Source: JAPORY01 sp965215385 (GTDB lineage: Bacteria > Pseudomonadota > Alphaproteobacteria > Rhodobacterales > Rhodobacteraceae). Taken from it: 64,000 nt of DNA. The DNA is taken from assembly GCA_965215385.1 (NCBI GenBank), contig OZ244059.1, forward strand, positions 2,852,001 to 2,916,000, given 5' to 3'. The notes under the pieces were generated by a model. That model worked only from the letters and a program-made list of their open reading frames with translations. It ran no database searches and was not told the DNA's origin. Made by a program: the position numbers and the translations under genes. Below, piece by piece: positions 25,376 through 37,200 of the stretch (positions are counted from its first letter, which is position 1; each line of letters opens with the position of its first letter).

Positions 25376-28300
25376 TTATCGCAAACTCTCAAGTCGTGCC
25401 AATGCGTCTCCTAGTCGACCTTCCTGTTCTTTGCGCTTGAGTAGGTTGGCACGGGTTTCCACAACGACATTTTCAGGGGCCGAGGCAATAAAGTTTTTGT
25501 TGTCAAGGCGATCACGACTTTGCTGAATTTCCTGACCAAGTTTCTTGAGCGATTTTTGTAACCTTTGTTTTTCGGCATCAATGTCGATGAGATCGGCAAC
25601 ATGTAAGCCAAACTCGGCACCCTCGGTGGTAAGCGTCAGAACGCCCTTCGGGAACGCGGCAACTGAAACCAATTTCTCAACTCGTGCAAGGCGCATGATC
25701 AAAGGCGCATTGTGATCCCATATCGCCTGAGCACTGGCATCGATTGTTGTCGTTAGAATCGGAATTTTCGCGCCAGCGGGAACTGAGACTTGTGCACGCG
25801 CTGAGCGTATGTCCTCAATCAGACGGATGACCCAGTTCATCTCGTAGTCAGCCGCCGTTTGTACCAGATCACTGGTCGCATAAGTCGGCCAACTCGACAG
25901 GATCAACAACCTCTCTCTATCGCCAGAGAGCCGCCAAAGCTCCTCAGTAACAAAGGGCGCCAGCGGATGGAGTAGGGTTAGACACTGGTTAAGCAACCAC
26001 TTCATGGTACTTTGCGTTTCGGCTCTTGCCTCGTTGTTAACATCTTGCAGGATTGGTTTTGAGAACTCGACATACCAATCGCAAACCGTGCCCCATATGA
26101 ACGTATGCAGAATACGCGCCAAATCATCAAATCGAAAATCTTCGAGGGCACTGTCAGCCCGCGCCACCGTTTTCGCTGTTTCACCGACAATCCAACGATT
26201 CAATGTGTGGTTTGGCGACGGTAATTCAGGTGCTTCATACTCAAATACGCCGTGCATTTCAGCGAAGCGGGCGAAATTCCAGAGCTTCGTGATGAAGTTT
26301 CGATATCCGGCAAATCGCCCCCGATCCAACCTAAGCATTCCACCCAAAGAGGCCATTGCGGCCGAGGTTAGCCTGAGGGCGTCAGCACCAAACTCATCAA
26401 TGACGCTCAAGGGATCAACAACATTGCCAAGAGACTTGGACATCTTGCGCCCGTCGGCGTCTCGTACCAGTCCATGCAAGTAGACCTGCCGAAAGGGAAC
26501 CTTCCCCACAACCGCAAGCTGCATCATGATCATCCGAGCGACCCAAAAGAACAGAATATCTTGTCCGGTGATTAGAACTGAAGTGGGGAAATATCGCTGT
26601 AGTTCTGGCGTTTGCTCTGGCCAACCCAAGGTTCCAATCGGCCATAATCCTGACGAAAACCAAGTATCCAAGACATCGGGATCGCGGAAAATGGGCACCG
26701 TGTCTCGCTTTCCTGCCACCAAGTCGCCCATCGCCGCCTTGAAGGCGTTCTCATCCGGTACGACAACAACAGCAACACCAAACTTCGCTTGGAATTCATT
26801 AACGGCTGCTTGCTCTGAGGCGTGACAGCAGTGGTTATAAAGTTCAGAGTCAGTCGACGGACAGCGGGCGGGATCTATGGAAAAACGCTGCGGCAATGGC
26901 GCATCAACGCCTTCTACCATCTGTGGCCCATACCAAATCGGAATTTGATGGCCCCACCACAGTTGCCGCGAAATACACCACGGCTCAATATTCTCAAGCC
27001 AGTGGAAGTAGGTTTTTTCGCCGCTCTCTGGAATCACTGAAACCGCCCCTGAACGAACTGCGTCGAGGGCAAGGTCAACAATCTTGGCGGTATCGACAAA
27101 CCACTGATCGGTCAGCATCGGCTCGATCACAACCTTGGATCGATCGCCGAACGGCTGCGTAATCGTTTTGGCTTCAATCAACGGAACCCGACCTTCGGCG
27201 TTAGCAACAGCGGTCTTTTTTTTGCCCACAGGGACTAAACGGGGATCGGTTGCGGTGGTCGTGACCGCTAACCCATCGGCAATGATCTGCTGAACGATTT
27301 TAGCGCGAGCCGCAAAGCGATCTAATCCCCGCAAATCGTCGGGAACGAGATTGATGCTATCGATTTCGATATCGCTGAGGTGGGTTGCTTCGCGAGCAAT
27401 TTCTTGGGCGAGGTTTGCTGCCGCAGCGTACTCTACGCCGTCTGATCGCATCGCACCATAGTTATCCATGAGGCGATAACAGGGTATCTTGTTTCGCCGC
27501 GCAACCTGATAATCGTTAAAATCGTGAGCGCCGGTAATTTTCACCGCTCCGGAGCCAAAATTCGGATCGGGATACTCGTCAGCAATGATGGGAATTAGTC
27601 GTCGGTGCGCCTGCGGGCCGACTGGAATTTCACAGAACTTGCCGACGATTGGGGCATATCGCGCATCGGTTGGATGGACCGCAACCGCGCCATCTCCAAG
27701 CATGGTTTCGGGGCGAGTTGTTGCAATCGCGATATAGTCGCGTTCCTCCTCAAAACAGATCTGACCATGTTCGCCGCGTTCAACATAGGCGTAGGTCGCA
27801 CCGCCTTCGAGGCGATACTTAAAGTGCCACATGTTGCCGTCGATGTCGATATTCTCGACTTCAAGATCGGAGATCGCTGTTGCGAATTTGGGATCCCAAT
27901 TGACCAACCGTTTGCCGCGATAAATCAGACCTTTGCGATACATCTCAACGAAGACTTTGATCACCGCGTCATGGAAATTCCCTTCCTCCCCGGCGGGAGC
28001 CGTTTCGGCACCGGACATGGTGAAGGCTTCTCGCGACCAATCGCAGGAAGCACCTAATCGTTTCAGCTGGCCGACAATCTGTTGGCGAGACTCAAGCTTT
28101 TGTTGCCAAACCCGACGCTCGAAGGTCTTTCGTCCCATCTCAATGCGCGAGGGTTCACCGTTTTTCTCCATTTCGCGCTCGGTAACCATCTGCGTTGCGA
28201 TGCCCGCATGATCGGTGCCCGGTTGCCAGAGGGTATCGAAGCCCCGCATGCGGTGCCACCGAATAAGAATATCCTGTAGCGTGTTATTGAAAGCGTGCCC

Positions 28301-28462
28301 CATGTGCAGTGAGCCGGTAACATTCGGCGGCGGGATCATTATCGCGTAGGGCGCGGCATCCACAGCAGCGTTGACGCCCGCCTTGAATGCGCCAGATTCT
28401 TCCCACTTAGCGTAGATTCTTGCTTCGACCTCACTTGGGTCAAACGTCTTTTTCAGAGTCAT
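25376..28462 (-). CDS. valS: valyl-tRNA synthetase
   Basis: 1028 residues, class Ia synthetase. HIGH signature in PPPNVTGSLHMGHAFNNTLQ (about 43-62), the editing domain with TTRPETMLGDGAVAVHPTD, zinc/cysteine-rich insert, the KMSKSLGNVVDP signature (about 677), tRNA-binding helical domain, and the C-terminal coiled coil (DIDAEKQRLQKSLKKLGQEI) characteristic of ValRS. Attaches valine to tRNA-Val and edits threonine. Longer than E. coli ValS (951) because of inserts around 540-590. Intact and essential. Confidence 0.95.
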   Translation of the reverse strand: MTLKKTFDPSEVEARIYAKWEESGAFKAGVNAAVDAAPYAIMIPPPNVTGSLHMGHAFNNTLQDILIRWHRMRGFDTLWQPGTDHAGIATQMVTEREMEKNGEPSRIEMGRKTFERRVWQQKLESRQQIVGQLKRLGASCDWSREAFTMSGAETAPAGEEGNFHDAVIKVFVEMYRKGLIYRGKRLVNWDPKFATAISDLEVENIDIDGNMWHFKYRLEGGATYAYVERGEHGQICFEEERDYIAIATTRPETMLGDGAVAVHPTDARYAPIVGKFCEIPVGPQAHRRLIPIIADEYPDPNFGSGAVKITGAHDFNDYQVARRNKIPCYRLMDNYGAMRSDGVEYAAAANLAQEIAREATHLSDIEIDSINLVPDDLRGLDRFAARAKIVQQIIADGLAVTTTATDPRLVPVGKKKTAVANAEGRVPLIEAKTITQPFGDRSKVVIEPMLTDQWFVDTAKIVDLALDAVRSGAVSVIPESGEKTYFHWLENIEPWCISRQLWWGHQIPIWYGPQMVEGVDAPLPQRFSIDPARCPSTDSELYNHCCHASEQAAVNEFQAKFGVAVVVVPDENAFKAAMGDLVAGKRDTVPIFRDPDVLDTWFSSGLWPIGTLGWPEQTPELQRYFPTSVLITGQDILFFWVARMIMMQLAVVGKVPFRQVYLHGLVRDADGRKMSKSLGNVVDPLSVIDEFGADALRLTSAAMASLGGMLRLDRGRFAGYRNFITKLWNFARFAEMHGVFEYEAPELPSPNHTLNRWIVGETAKTVARADSALEDFRFDDLARILHTFIWGTVCDWYVEFSKPILQDVNNEARAETQSTMKWLLNQCLTLLHPLAPFVTEELWRLSGDRERLLILSSWPTYATSDLVQTAADYEMNWVIRLIEDIRSARAQVSVPAGAKIPILTTTIDASAQAIWDHNAPLIMRLARVEKLVSVAAFPKGVLTLTTEGAEFGLHVADLIDIDAEKQRLQKSLKKLGQEIQQSRDRLDNKNFIASAPENVVVETRANLLKRKEQEGRLGDALARLESLR

Positions 28463-28604
28463 CGCTTTTTCCAGAATTTACATACGGCACTCATAGCGCG
28501 GTAATATTGATGTTTGAAGCGACGATGTGCTGATTCAGAGTAAATTTTGTCGGAATCTGTGGTTTTCTGACGAGCGCAGGAATTAAAATTCGCCCCTTTG
28601 GCCA

Positions 28605-29227
28605 GTGGCACCGCAACGCATTATTTATGACCTGTCTCGAATAGTGACGGCGTTGGCAGCGGCATTGATAAGCTTCGCACTAGTAGGTGATGTTGAGGCT
28701 GAAAAAAATGGCGTATATGCCGATCTAGAACTTCGGTCTGATAGCGACACCCGCACGGCCGGCGGGAGTTACCGAGTCCAAGTCGATTTTTGATGCTTTG
28801 GGAGAACGCTCACCAGCTCACGCAAACGGTTCGGTTCGCGTCACGATCAAATCTAGCGTTGACGGCGTCACGCACAATACGAGAACGGAAAAATAGAACA
28901 ATTTTTCGTTCCGCCTAGTGATTCGGGCTTGATCTAACATTTCCTTCAGATCAAAGCAAGCCTCGTGTCTTGAATGCCGACGCCAACCCGCTTCCGCAAC
29001 GCCGTGTGGGCGAATTTGTGTGCTGGCAAAGTGAGAAGGGAGGCTGGCACGGGGTGCCAGAAAAGGTGAGCTACATGCCCGGTGTTGGTTCCGACTTCTT
29101 GGTAGATCAAGTGTTCCTATTAAGTGATTCGCGGAACTTTACTGATTATCAAGGTTTGCCGGGAATAAGCTCCCTTTATGTCTACTTCGGTAGGTCAAAA
29201 TGGAGATGTGATCGCCGTCGGCGATAA
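28605..29227 (+). pseudogene. exported protein of unknown function, multiply frameshifted
   Basis: A GTG-started leader with a hydrophobic stretch (IVTALAAALISFALVGDVEA) and a mature start (KNGVYADLELRSDSDTRTAG) stops at 28791. The +1 frame continues (ALGERSPAHANGSVRVTIKS), and a third segment reads NADANPLPQRRVGEFVCWQS to 29227. Three frames are needed to follow one protein, so it is dead or poorly assembled. Divergent from valS. Not recognised. Confidence 0.45.
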
Positions 29228-29479
29228 ACACGCGGCCTTCTGAAATCGGTCCGTACAAACGCCATTATGTGGCAATGGGTACGTGGGGCGATAGGAGCGT
29301 TCGCAGTGACAAGCAGTACGCACGAAAGTCCGCAAGTAATTCGGCCTAGAGCCGAATGCACGCACCTGGTACCAATAGCGCAGTACAAGCAATGATTAAA
29401 GCTTCGGGTGCTGCTAGACGGAAAAGGAGGGTTGCTGCTAGGTCAGGCATAAAACCCGTCAGTTGCAATGAAAACGCGC

Positions 29480-31046
29480 CTAAGTTGCGCCCGCTGGCTC
29501 GGCCCTTACTGCAAGCAAATTGCGCACATCGCGGCCGCCAATCACCGCAATCAGATGCACTGGTCGGCCTTGATGCTTGTTCGCGTTACCTCGGGCACGC
29601 ATCTGGGCAAACGCGATCTCAAGCGTCGCCTCAATCTGGTTTTTGCGCTCAATCATTTCAAATTCCAATATGAACACTTCGCCCTCGAGGTCAAGCACGA
29701 GATCAGCACGGCCACGGCTTGACGACTCTTCAGGCCGCGTTTCGATACCGGCGGAACGAAAAGACATATGTAAGAGGCTCGCATACCAGGCCTCATAGCG
29801 CGACAGGTTGTCCGTGTGCCGCTGATAGGGGATGCTTGCACGCCACGCCCGAGTCTGTTTGGCAAAACCGTCAAAATCAGGTGCCGCCAAGAGCGTGCGA
29901 AGGCCTTCACCATCCGCTTCTTCCGCCGCGTCACTTTTTTGTCGGAGATGGGCGAGTAGTTTATCGTTCAGGCTGAGTTTGACCTCGAGATTAGGATAGT
30001 TCAACGCCTAGAGGGTTTTATGCGCCTTTTTTTCCTCTCCAATAATAGTCAGATAACCGGACTGGAATAGCAAGGCTGCCGGTTCGATATCTTCAATTTC
30101 AAATCTGCAAAGCTCGGATCTCTCAATGATACAGCCTTCGAGTTCAATGGGACTGATCGATTTACCTTTCAGTGCCTCGAAAAGATAGCTTGGCGAAGCG
30201 GTCTTGAACCCCTAGGGGCGAACTCCTGCTCGTCAAAAAGCAGGAGTAAATCGAACGGATTATAAAGAAGCGCACTCCCACGCCAATTGTAGCCATTATA
30301 CCATAGACGGATTTTGTCTCGATCAAGTCGGTCAAGCTCCGGTGCGAACGTGGTATCAAGATCGCTGTCGGTATAGCCGTAGATCGTCGCATAGCGCGGA
30401 CTGAGGCTAATATCTTTCAGATGATTCATCCCCGAAACAAACTCAGTCGAGCGAACTGACTAATGCCAGTTATAAACGTGAAACGGATGTGGTCGATGCT
30501 GCCCTTGATGATGCCGAATACGCCGCGCAGGTAATCACGATTGGCAACAGCCAGTTTCTGATCAGGCAAGGCATCCAGAATCGGCTTGTCGTATTCATCA
30601 ATCAAAACTACGGCTGGCTGGCCAGTCTTGTGATAGAGTCGACTCAATACATTACGCATGCGCCTCGCGCCACTATTGGCGTTACGGGCGGGTGCAAGGT
30701 TAAAGTTGGGCTCCGAGTCTTCAAGTCGCGCAATAATGTCGCCGTCAATATCATCTACCCCGTTATATTTACCGTTAAAGCTGAAGCGTACAACAGGGTA
30801 AGATTTTGACCAATCCCAACGGTTATATGCGTCCAATCCCTCGAACAGGTCTTTGCGCCCTTCAAACAGAGCTTTGAGGGTATCAACAAGTAAAGTGTTG
30901 CCGAAACGGCGCGGGCGTGACAGGAAATAATTTCGTCCATCATGGACTAACTGCCGGATAAGCGGGGTCTTATCGACATAGTAAAACCCCTCATTCCGAA
31001 GCGTGTCGAATTTCTGGATTCCGATAGGGAGCAATTTGCGAGTCAT
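29480..31046 (-). pseudogene. DUF1703 family gene (AAA-ATPase_like + PDDEXK_9), frameshifted copy
   Basis: Three consecutive minus-strand frames rebuild the family: 31046-30426 (N-terminal ATPase-like half, LLPIGIQKFDTLRNEGFYYV and VVLIDEYDKPILD), 30429-30169 (LKDISLSPRYATIYGYTDSD), 30004-29480 (nuclease half). Compared with the copy at 61111-62714, the Walker-A-like RRFGKS has become RRFGNT, and the nuclease ExK has become EFE, so both catalytic sites are also lost. About 165 bp between the last two pieces have drifted. A decayed paralogue. Confidence 0.8.
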
Positions 31047-31523
31047 TGATCTGCTCCCGTCTGCAGGCGTGGGTCAGTGCCGATTGTTGGTTGCGGGTCA
31101 GATTTATCATTGCGCATAGCGACTTCTCGGAATTTCCACCCCGGCGACTTGTGTGTTGACCATAGCGATGAACCTAAACCTGCTGTCAGTCACCCTGTCA
31201 ATCCGCGTCTCAATATGTTGAGCAGGTTTTCCGTTCGTCTGCTCTTGTCACCAGCGGCCAAAAACACTCAACGTCGAACTGAACTAGAGTTTGCGACAAT
31301 TGCAATTTTTCGCCGTTCAAGCAAGATCTGAAGCCCTAGGTGGTTTTAGGAGTGAACGGTGCCACTGCTTGGTTGGTTCCTATGGATCGCTTCCCGTAGC
31401 AGGGAAATTTAGGGTAGATCGGCGAAGCGGTCGACCAAAACTCATGGGGGGATGTCCTCCATTCGACCGAGGGAACGGAGTAAGATATTGACGATTAGCA
31501 GAATTAACCCTCGCCGCGAGCAA
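31047..31523. other. intergenic, nothing recognised
   Basis: About 480 bp between two decayed genes. No open frame with recognisable features, no clear repeat. Confidence 0.4.
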
Positions 31524-31754
31524 TTAAATCGTCAAGATTCCAAGAATTGTTAGGCTAACGCCGACAATAGCAATCATCGCAAAGATCAACCGTACTCAGC
31601 GTTGTGCGGATTGTTCGGTTAAACGTGCGATGTCGGTGCGAAATTCAGCTTGCTTCGTTGCCATTCGTTCCAATACCCTGGATTCTGCTCGGACGGCTTT
31701 AAGCTCGTCTTCCAGCTTGGAAATCGCCAGTGCGTTGTCGCGCTCTTCCGTTAC
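31524..31754 (-). pseudogene. small coiled-coil/membrane-anchor protein, paralogue with in-frame stop
   Basis: The minus frame from 31754 encodes EERDNALAISKLEDELKAVR, ERMATKQAEFRTDIARL and AQR, then TGA at 31596-31598, then in the same frame a membrane segment (VRLIFAMIAIVGVSLTILGI) to TAA at 31524. It parallels the protein at 4186-4443 (AQRETRLILAVAG). The stop replaces the residue before the anchor. The expected start codon position reads GTA. Dead unless truncated forms are used. Confidence 0.5.
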
Positions 31755-31973
31755 TTTTCAACCCTGCTTGAACAGGGTCCTGCAATCAAGTGCCACCGAT
31801 TATGAAGCGTTTACGCGTGGCGAAAGCCGCGCAGATCACGGAGCAGCACCTAGCACTGCGAGCGATGACGAATTCTTACGATATCGATTGCATTGGATTG
31901 AATTGGAACGCAGTTGCGGGCTACCAAGGGCCAATCTATCGGTTTCGGCAGCAACCCTGCAGTGAGGAAAATT

Positions 31974-34268
31974 ATGAAGAAATTTGGCAAAGGCCAGCCC
32001 GTTACCCGTATTGAGGACCATCGCTTTTTAACCGGGCACGGCAGATACGCTGACGATATTGCCCCTAACAACAGCCTATTCGTGAGTTTCCTGCGCAGCC
32101 CCATCGCGCACGGAAAGATAGCCAGTATTGATCTGACACAAGCACGGCAGATGAGCGGTATCCATCTGGTTGCAACCGCCAAAGATCTAGAGGCCGCTGG
32201 CGTCAATCTCAAGATTGATGCGGCGCTAATCAGGAATCGTGACGGTAGTAACGCCGCCAATCCAGAGCGCAATATATTAGCAAAAGACCACGTGCGATTT
32301 GTCGGTGAGCCAATTGCAATGGTTGTATCAGACACAATCGAACTTGGGCGCGATGCCATCGAAGCGATCACTCTCGAAATCGATGAATTACCCGCAAATC
32401 TGGCCTTCAGTCCGACGCATACCACAATTTACCCCAACGTTCCCCAAAACCAAGCGTTCGATTGGGCACTCGGCAACGAGACCGCAACGGAACAGGCCTT
32501 TGCACAGGCACATAGAGTCGTTTCTCTACAAGTGGCGAACAATCGAGTTATTGTAAATTCGATGGAGCCACGCACCTGCTATGCTGAGATGGATGACAAG
32601 AAGCTCCACTTCTGTTTCTCCAGCCAAGGCGTCTGGGGCATGAAAAATCGTCTCACTAAAGCCTTCGGACTCAGTGCCGATATGGTGCGCGTTACCACGC
32701 CAGATGTCGGTGGCGGTTTCGGGATGAAGGTGATGGTCTACCCCGAGTATTATTGTGTCGCGTATGCCGCACTAGTTTTGCGGCGGCCGGTGCGCTGGAC
32801 GGCAGATCGGTCAGAGGCGATGCTCACGGATAATGGCGGGCGATGCCTAACGTCGTTGGCGGAAATGGCATTTGACGATAGCCATAAAGTCACGGCCTAT
32901 CGGGTCAAAACTCAGTGCAATCTGGGTGCCTATAACTCTCAGTTTGGTCAACCAATTCAAACCGAACTCTTTAGTCGAGTTTTAACCGGGCCTTACGACA
33001 TTCAGACCGTCTGGATGCAAGTCGAAGGCTACTACACCAATACCGTGCAAATTGATGCGTATCGCGGTGCCGGTCGACCGGAAGCAATCTATGTTCTGGA
33101 ACGCCTCATGGATCGAGCGGCTCGGGAACTTGAAATCGACCCGTGGGAAATACGAAGACGCAATTTCATCACCCGCGACCGCTTCCCCTATCAGGCCGCG
33201 ACCGGTGAAACCTATGATGTTGGTGATTTTAATCGCGTCTTAAGCCGAGCGGCAACCGAATTTGATCTCAAGGGGTACCCGGAGCGTAAAGCAGCGAGTA
33301 GTGCCGAAGGCCGCTTACGCGGCTACGGCCTGTGCTATTATATTGAATGTGTTCTTGGGGAGCCGACAGAAAACGCGAAACTAGTATTTGAGGAAGGAGG
33401 GATGTTGTCGGTTTTTGTTGGGACGCAGTCAAATGGACAAGGTCACGAGACCGTGTATACCCAGTTTATTGCTGACCAGACGGGGATTTCGCCTGCAGCG
33501 ATCCGAATTGTTCAAGGGGACAGCGATCAAGTCCAGCACGGGGGTGGCACCGGCGGCTCTCGATCCGTTACCTTACAAAGCAACGCCTTTCTGCTCACAA
33601 TTGAGCAAGTCGTGGCCAGCTTTCGCCAGTATTTTGCCGATAAAATGGCTCTGCAAGTTGATGAAGTTACCTTCGACGGTGAAACATTTCGGACCGCCAA
33701 GTCTAATGTAAGTGCGAGCATAATGCAGGTTGCCGAATGGGTACGAAGTGACGGCCGCGAAGATTTATTGAGCTATGAGGCACGTTACAAAATTGACGGC
33801 CGAAGTTTTCCCAATGGTGCCCATATCGCCGAGGTTGAAATCGAGCCCGAAACCGGAAAAACTGTAGTGGATCGCTATATCGTCGTCGATGATTTTGGCA
33901 ATATCATGAATCCGTTACTTGTGCAGGGGCAAGTGCACGGCGGGGTGGCACAAGCCATTGGACAGGCACTGACAGAGAACGCCGTATACGACCCTGATGG
34001 ACAATTACTGTCGGCGACGTTCATGGATTACGCAATGCCGCGCGCTGATCATATGCCACCAATCAAATTCTTCTCTGAACCCGTACCTTCAACGGCCAAT
34101 ACAATGGGCGTAAAGGGGTGCGGCGAGGCGGGCACAGTTGGTGGTCTTGCGGCGGTCGCCAACGCCGTTCAAGACGCCCTGTGGGACCGAGGTATCCGAC
34201 AGGCAGATATGCCGTTCACACCGAGTAAGGTCTGGGAGATGCTGCAGTCGGCGAGAAGAATTTCCTAA
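31974..34268 (+). CDS. molybdopterin-binding subunit, xanthine dehydrogenase/CoxL superfamily
   Basis: 764 residues from ATG 31974 (MKKFGKGQPVTRIEDHRFLT) with AGGAAA upstream. The domain order is that of aerobic CO dehydrogenase large subunits and relatives: the N-terminal hammerhead domain (RFLTGHGRYADDI) and molybdenum-binding domains with TPDVGGGFGMKV, DAYRGAGRPEAIYVLERLMD, GGGTGGSRSVTLQSNAF and the active-site Glu in VKGCGEAGTVGGLAAVANAV. The loop reads AYRGAGR, not the AYRCSFR of true CO dehydrogenase, so CO is not the expected substrate. The FAD subunit and [2Fe-2S] subunit genes that normally accompany it are absent here; partners must lie elsewhere or it is an orphan. Confidence 0.85.
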   Translation: MKKFGKGQPVTRIEDHRFLTGHGRYADDIAPNNSLFVSFLRSPIAHGKIASIDLTQARQMSGIHLVATAKDLEAAGVNLKIDAALIRNRDGSNAANPERNILAKDHVRFVGEPIAMVVSDTIELGRDAIEAITLEIDELPANLAFSPTHTTIYPNVPQNQAFDWALGNETATEQAFAQAHRVVSLQVANNRVIVNSMEPRTCYAEMDDKKLHFCFSSQGVWGMKNRLTKAFGLSADMVRVTTPDVGGGFGMKVMVYPEYYCVAYAALVLRRPVRWTADRSEAMLTDNGGRCLTSLAEMAFDDSHKVTAYRVKTQCNLGAYNSQFGQPIQTELFSRVLTGPYDIQTVWMQVEGYYTNTVQIDAYRGAGRPEAIYVLERLMDRAARELEIDPWEIRRRNFITRDRFPYQAATGETYDVGDFNRVLSRAATEFDLKGYPERKAASSAEGRLRGYGLCYYIECVLGEPTENAKLVFEEGGMLSVFVGTQSNGQGHETVYTQFIADQTGISPAAIRIVQGDSDQVQHGGGTGGSRSVTLQSNAFLLTIEQVVASFRQYFADKMALQVDEVTFDGETFRTAKSNVSASIMQVAEWVRSDGREDLLSYEARYKIDGRSFPNGAHIAEVEIEPETGKTVVDRYIVVDDFGNIMNPLLVQGQVHGGVAQAIGQALTENAVYDPDGQLLSATFMDYAMPRADHMPPIKFFSEPVPSTANTMGVKGCGEAGTVGGLAAVANAVQDALWDRGIRQADMPFTPSKVWEMLQSARRIS

Positions 34269-34290
34269 TCCGCCACCGCCCCTGCTGTGA

Positions 34291-37200
34291 TTACTCCGCC
34301 GGATTGATCACTGGCGGTAAGGCACGTGGCTCAGTCCTTGGTCGGGGCAATGTTTTGCTCTCCGGACCACCGTCCCAGATGATTTCTGGCGCCGCTGCTT
34401 GGCGCATCGCTTTCCGCAAGGCCCAATCGTGCGCTGCGGCACTGCTGCGGGGCATCGACAGCCAATTGAAGAAGCGAGCGAGAGCTTCAGCATATGTGAC
34501 GATCCAGACGCGAAGAGCTAACATAGAGGGGGTGAATACCAGCGTTAGCAACGTTGCGGTGCCTAACCCAAAAACCACCGCCGTTGCCAACTGCTTCCAC
34601 CAAATCGCGGTCGGCGAATCGACCGAATAGCCGCCGTCGATAAAGTCAAGAGAAACACCAAACATCATTGGCGTGAGACCAGCCATGGTGGTGATTGATG
34701 TCATCAGCACGGGTCGAATGCGCACCTCGGCAGTTCTTACAATAGCCTCAATTTTTGGCATGAAACGCGTGTATTCCTGATAGGTGTCAATCAAGACGAT
34801 ATTGTTGTTGACGACTATTCCAGCCAACGCAACGATGCCGATACCCGTCATAATGACCGAGAAGGGCTGTTGCATAATCAACATGCCGAGCATTACGCCC
34901 GTCGTCGACAAAACGATCGCGAGTAACACGAGCACGGCATTGTAGAAGCTGTTGAACTGCGCGAGTAAGATAATGAACATAAGGCCGAGAGCGCCAGCAA
35001 AAGCACTAAACAAGAAGGTCGTACTCTCGGCTTGTCGCTCGCGATCACCGCCCCAAGCTGTATCAATCCCAACTGCAAACGGTTGGGTATCTAACCATTG
35101 GTTTAAGGTATTGATTCGCTCGGTGGCATTGACTGGCACCAGTCGTAATGATCCGTCCGCGAGGCCGTCGCTGATCGCTTCCTCAGACATCCCATTGCTT
35201 GAAGAGATTATTTTGCTTGGGTTGGTTTCGGTTGGTGTTGACTGGTAGGCAACGACTGCCGCGGAGCGATTGTCGACGATCTTTTGGATATCATCGGCGA
35301 CATTTGCCTTCACCTCAACATAGCGCCGTTGCTTGAATCGCTCAATTTTCCCCAGTTTTTTTGATGGCGTCCGGGTAATAAAGTTCGACAGCGGCACTTG
35401 ACCCTGATTGGTGCGGATCTTCAAGGTATCAAGGGTTGATAAAACGCGATATTCCGCCGATAGACGGACACGGATTTCGATTTCTTCGTCCGATGAATCA
35501 ACTCGCATGGTATCGAGAAAGATACCTTTGGTGACCATCTGAATGATTGAACCTACGGTGGCGACATCGACGCCGAATTGACCAGCCTTCTCGACATCGA
35601 CATCAATTCGCCAATCGATCCCGGGTAGTGGGAAAGTATCTTCGATATCGATTAAGCCGACGGTATCCTCAAATTTAGTACGAGCAATATGACCCGCCGC
35701 TAGTAAGTCATCGAAATTATCACCGCGTAACCGAAGGTGGAGGGGTTTGCCGGAGGGTGGACCACCAACGACCCCGGCGATTTCGACTTTGATGCCGGGA
35801 ATTTGCGCAAGTTCTCGCTCAAGGCCGTCAAGAATCTGAGCACCATAGTAGTTATCCAAAACGCCCTCGGTATCAATCAAACCAAAGAGGAGGGGCGCAC
35901 CTTGTTGCCGCGGGCGATTATCCCAAGGGGTGAGTTCGATGCGGAGTTGACCGACCGCATCTTCGGGTGCTTCAACGGTTGGACTGTCTTGTTGCAACGC
36001 GTTATTGCCCGCGGTTGCAAAGACACTATCGATTCCCGACGTGTTGAGAACGGTCTGCTCTACTCTTCGGAGTATCGCATCTTTTTCGGCCAAGGACAAA
36101 TTGCCGCGAGCGCGGACAAAGATCAGTGCCTCTTCGGGTTCGGTCTCAACAAAAAACTCGACCCCTAGGTTATTTCTACCGTAGTAAATGAATACGCTAA
36201 CAATGATACTGATAATGGCAACAACAGCGATAACTGGCATCACCGGATTGCCGGCGATCAGATGGGTAAATTTGCCAAAGAGCGTGCGACCACGGCCAAG
36301 CTGCAGTGTTCTTGCCGCCACTGATGACCGAAGTGATCCCACAGCAATACCGGTTAAGACCGCACCGAGCAGGAACAATATGATACCTGGCAAATGCCGT
36401 GCCCGGCTCGTCAAGTCGGCCAGTGCGCTGCCAAACAAGTAGTCGGGAGAGAGCATCTGCCTGGCACCCAGAAAAACGATATAGATCATCACGAGCACGA
36501 GCCCGAAACGAACGATTCGATAAGGCACGAAATTTTGCAGAGCGATGGCGAGGCCGTCGAGGCGACGATTGAAGCGCCCGGCCATCCCGCCAATGACCGG
36601 AATATAAATCAGTGCCACAACCAAAGAGGCCGACAACACGAAGATCATGGTAACGGGCAGAGTACCCATGAACTCGCCGGTGACGCCGGGCCAAAAGAGC
36701 ATTGGCAGGAAAGCACACAGCGTCGTTGCGGTTGAACTGACAATTGGCCAAAACATTCGTTTTGCCGCTTCGACGTAAGCGTGCATCGGCCCCGAGCCTT
36801 CTTGGATGCGGCGATCGGCATATTCAACAACGACAACGGCACCATCAACCAACATCCCAACTGCGAGAATTAATCCAAACAGCACCATGTTTGAAATCGA
36901 AATACTCATGGCTGCTAAGAAGGCAAAACAAAGCAGGAATGATGTCGGGATTGCAAATCCGACTAGTAGGGAAGCTCGCGGGCCCAATGCCGCTAGAACC
37001 ACAATCATCACTAGCGCGATGGCGGTCAACACCGACCCCTCAAGTTGGTCGATCATCGTGACAATGATTAGGCTGCGATTAGAGGTACCTATGGTTATAA
37101 CCTGCTGCAGCGGCTCGGGCCATGCTGCGTGGACAGCAGCCGCTTGCTCTCGAGCTAGTCGAGAGGTGTCAATCACGCTATAGCCGGGGCGTTTGAAAAC

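Noticed and set aside
31974..34268. Aerobic carbon monoxide dehydrogenase large subunit
   Set aside because: The signature loop AYRCSFR is replaced by AYRGAGR and the two partner subunit genes are missing.
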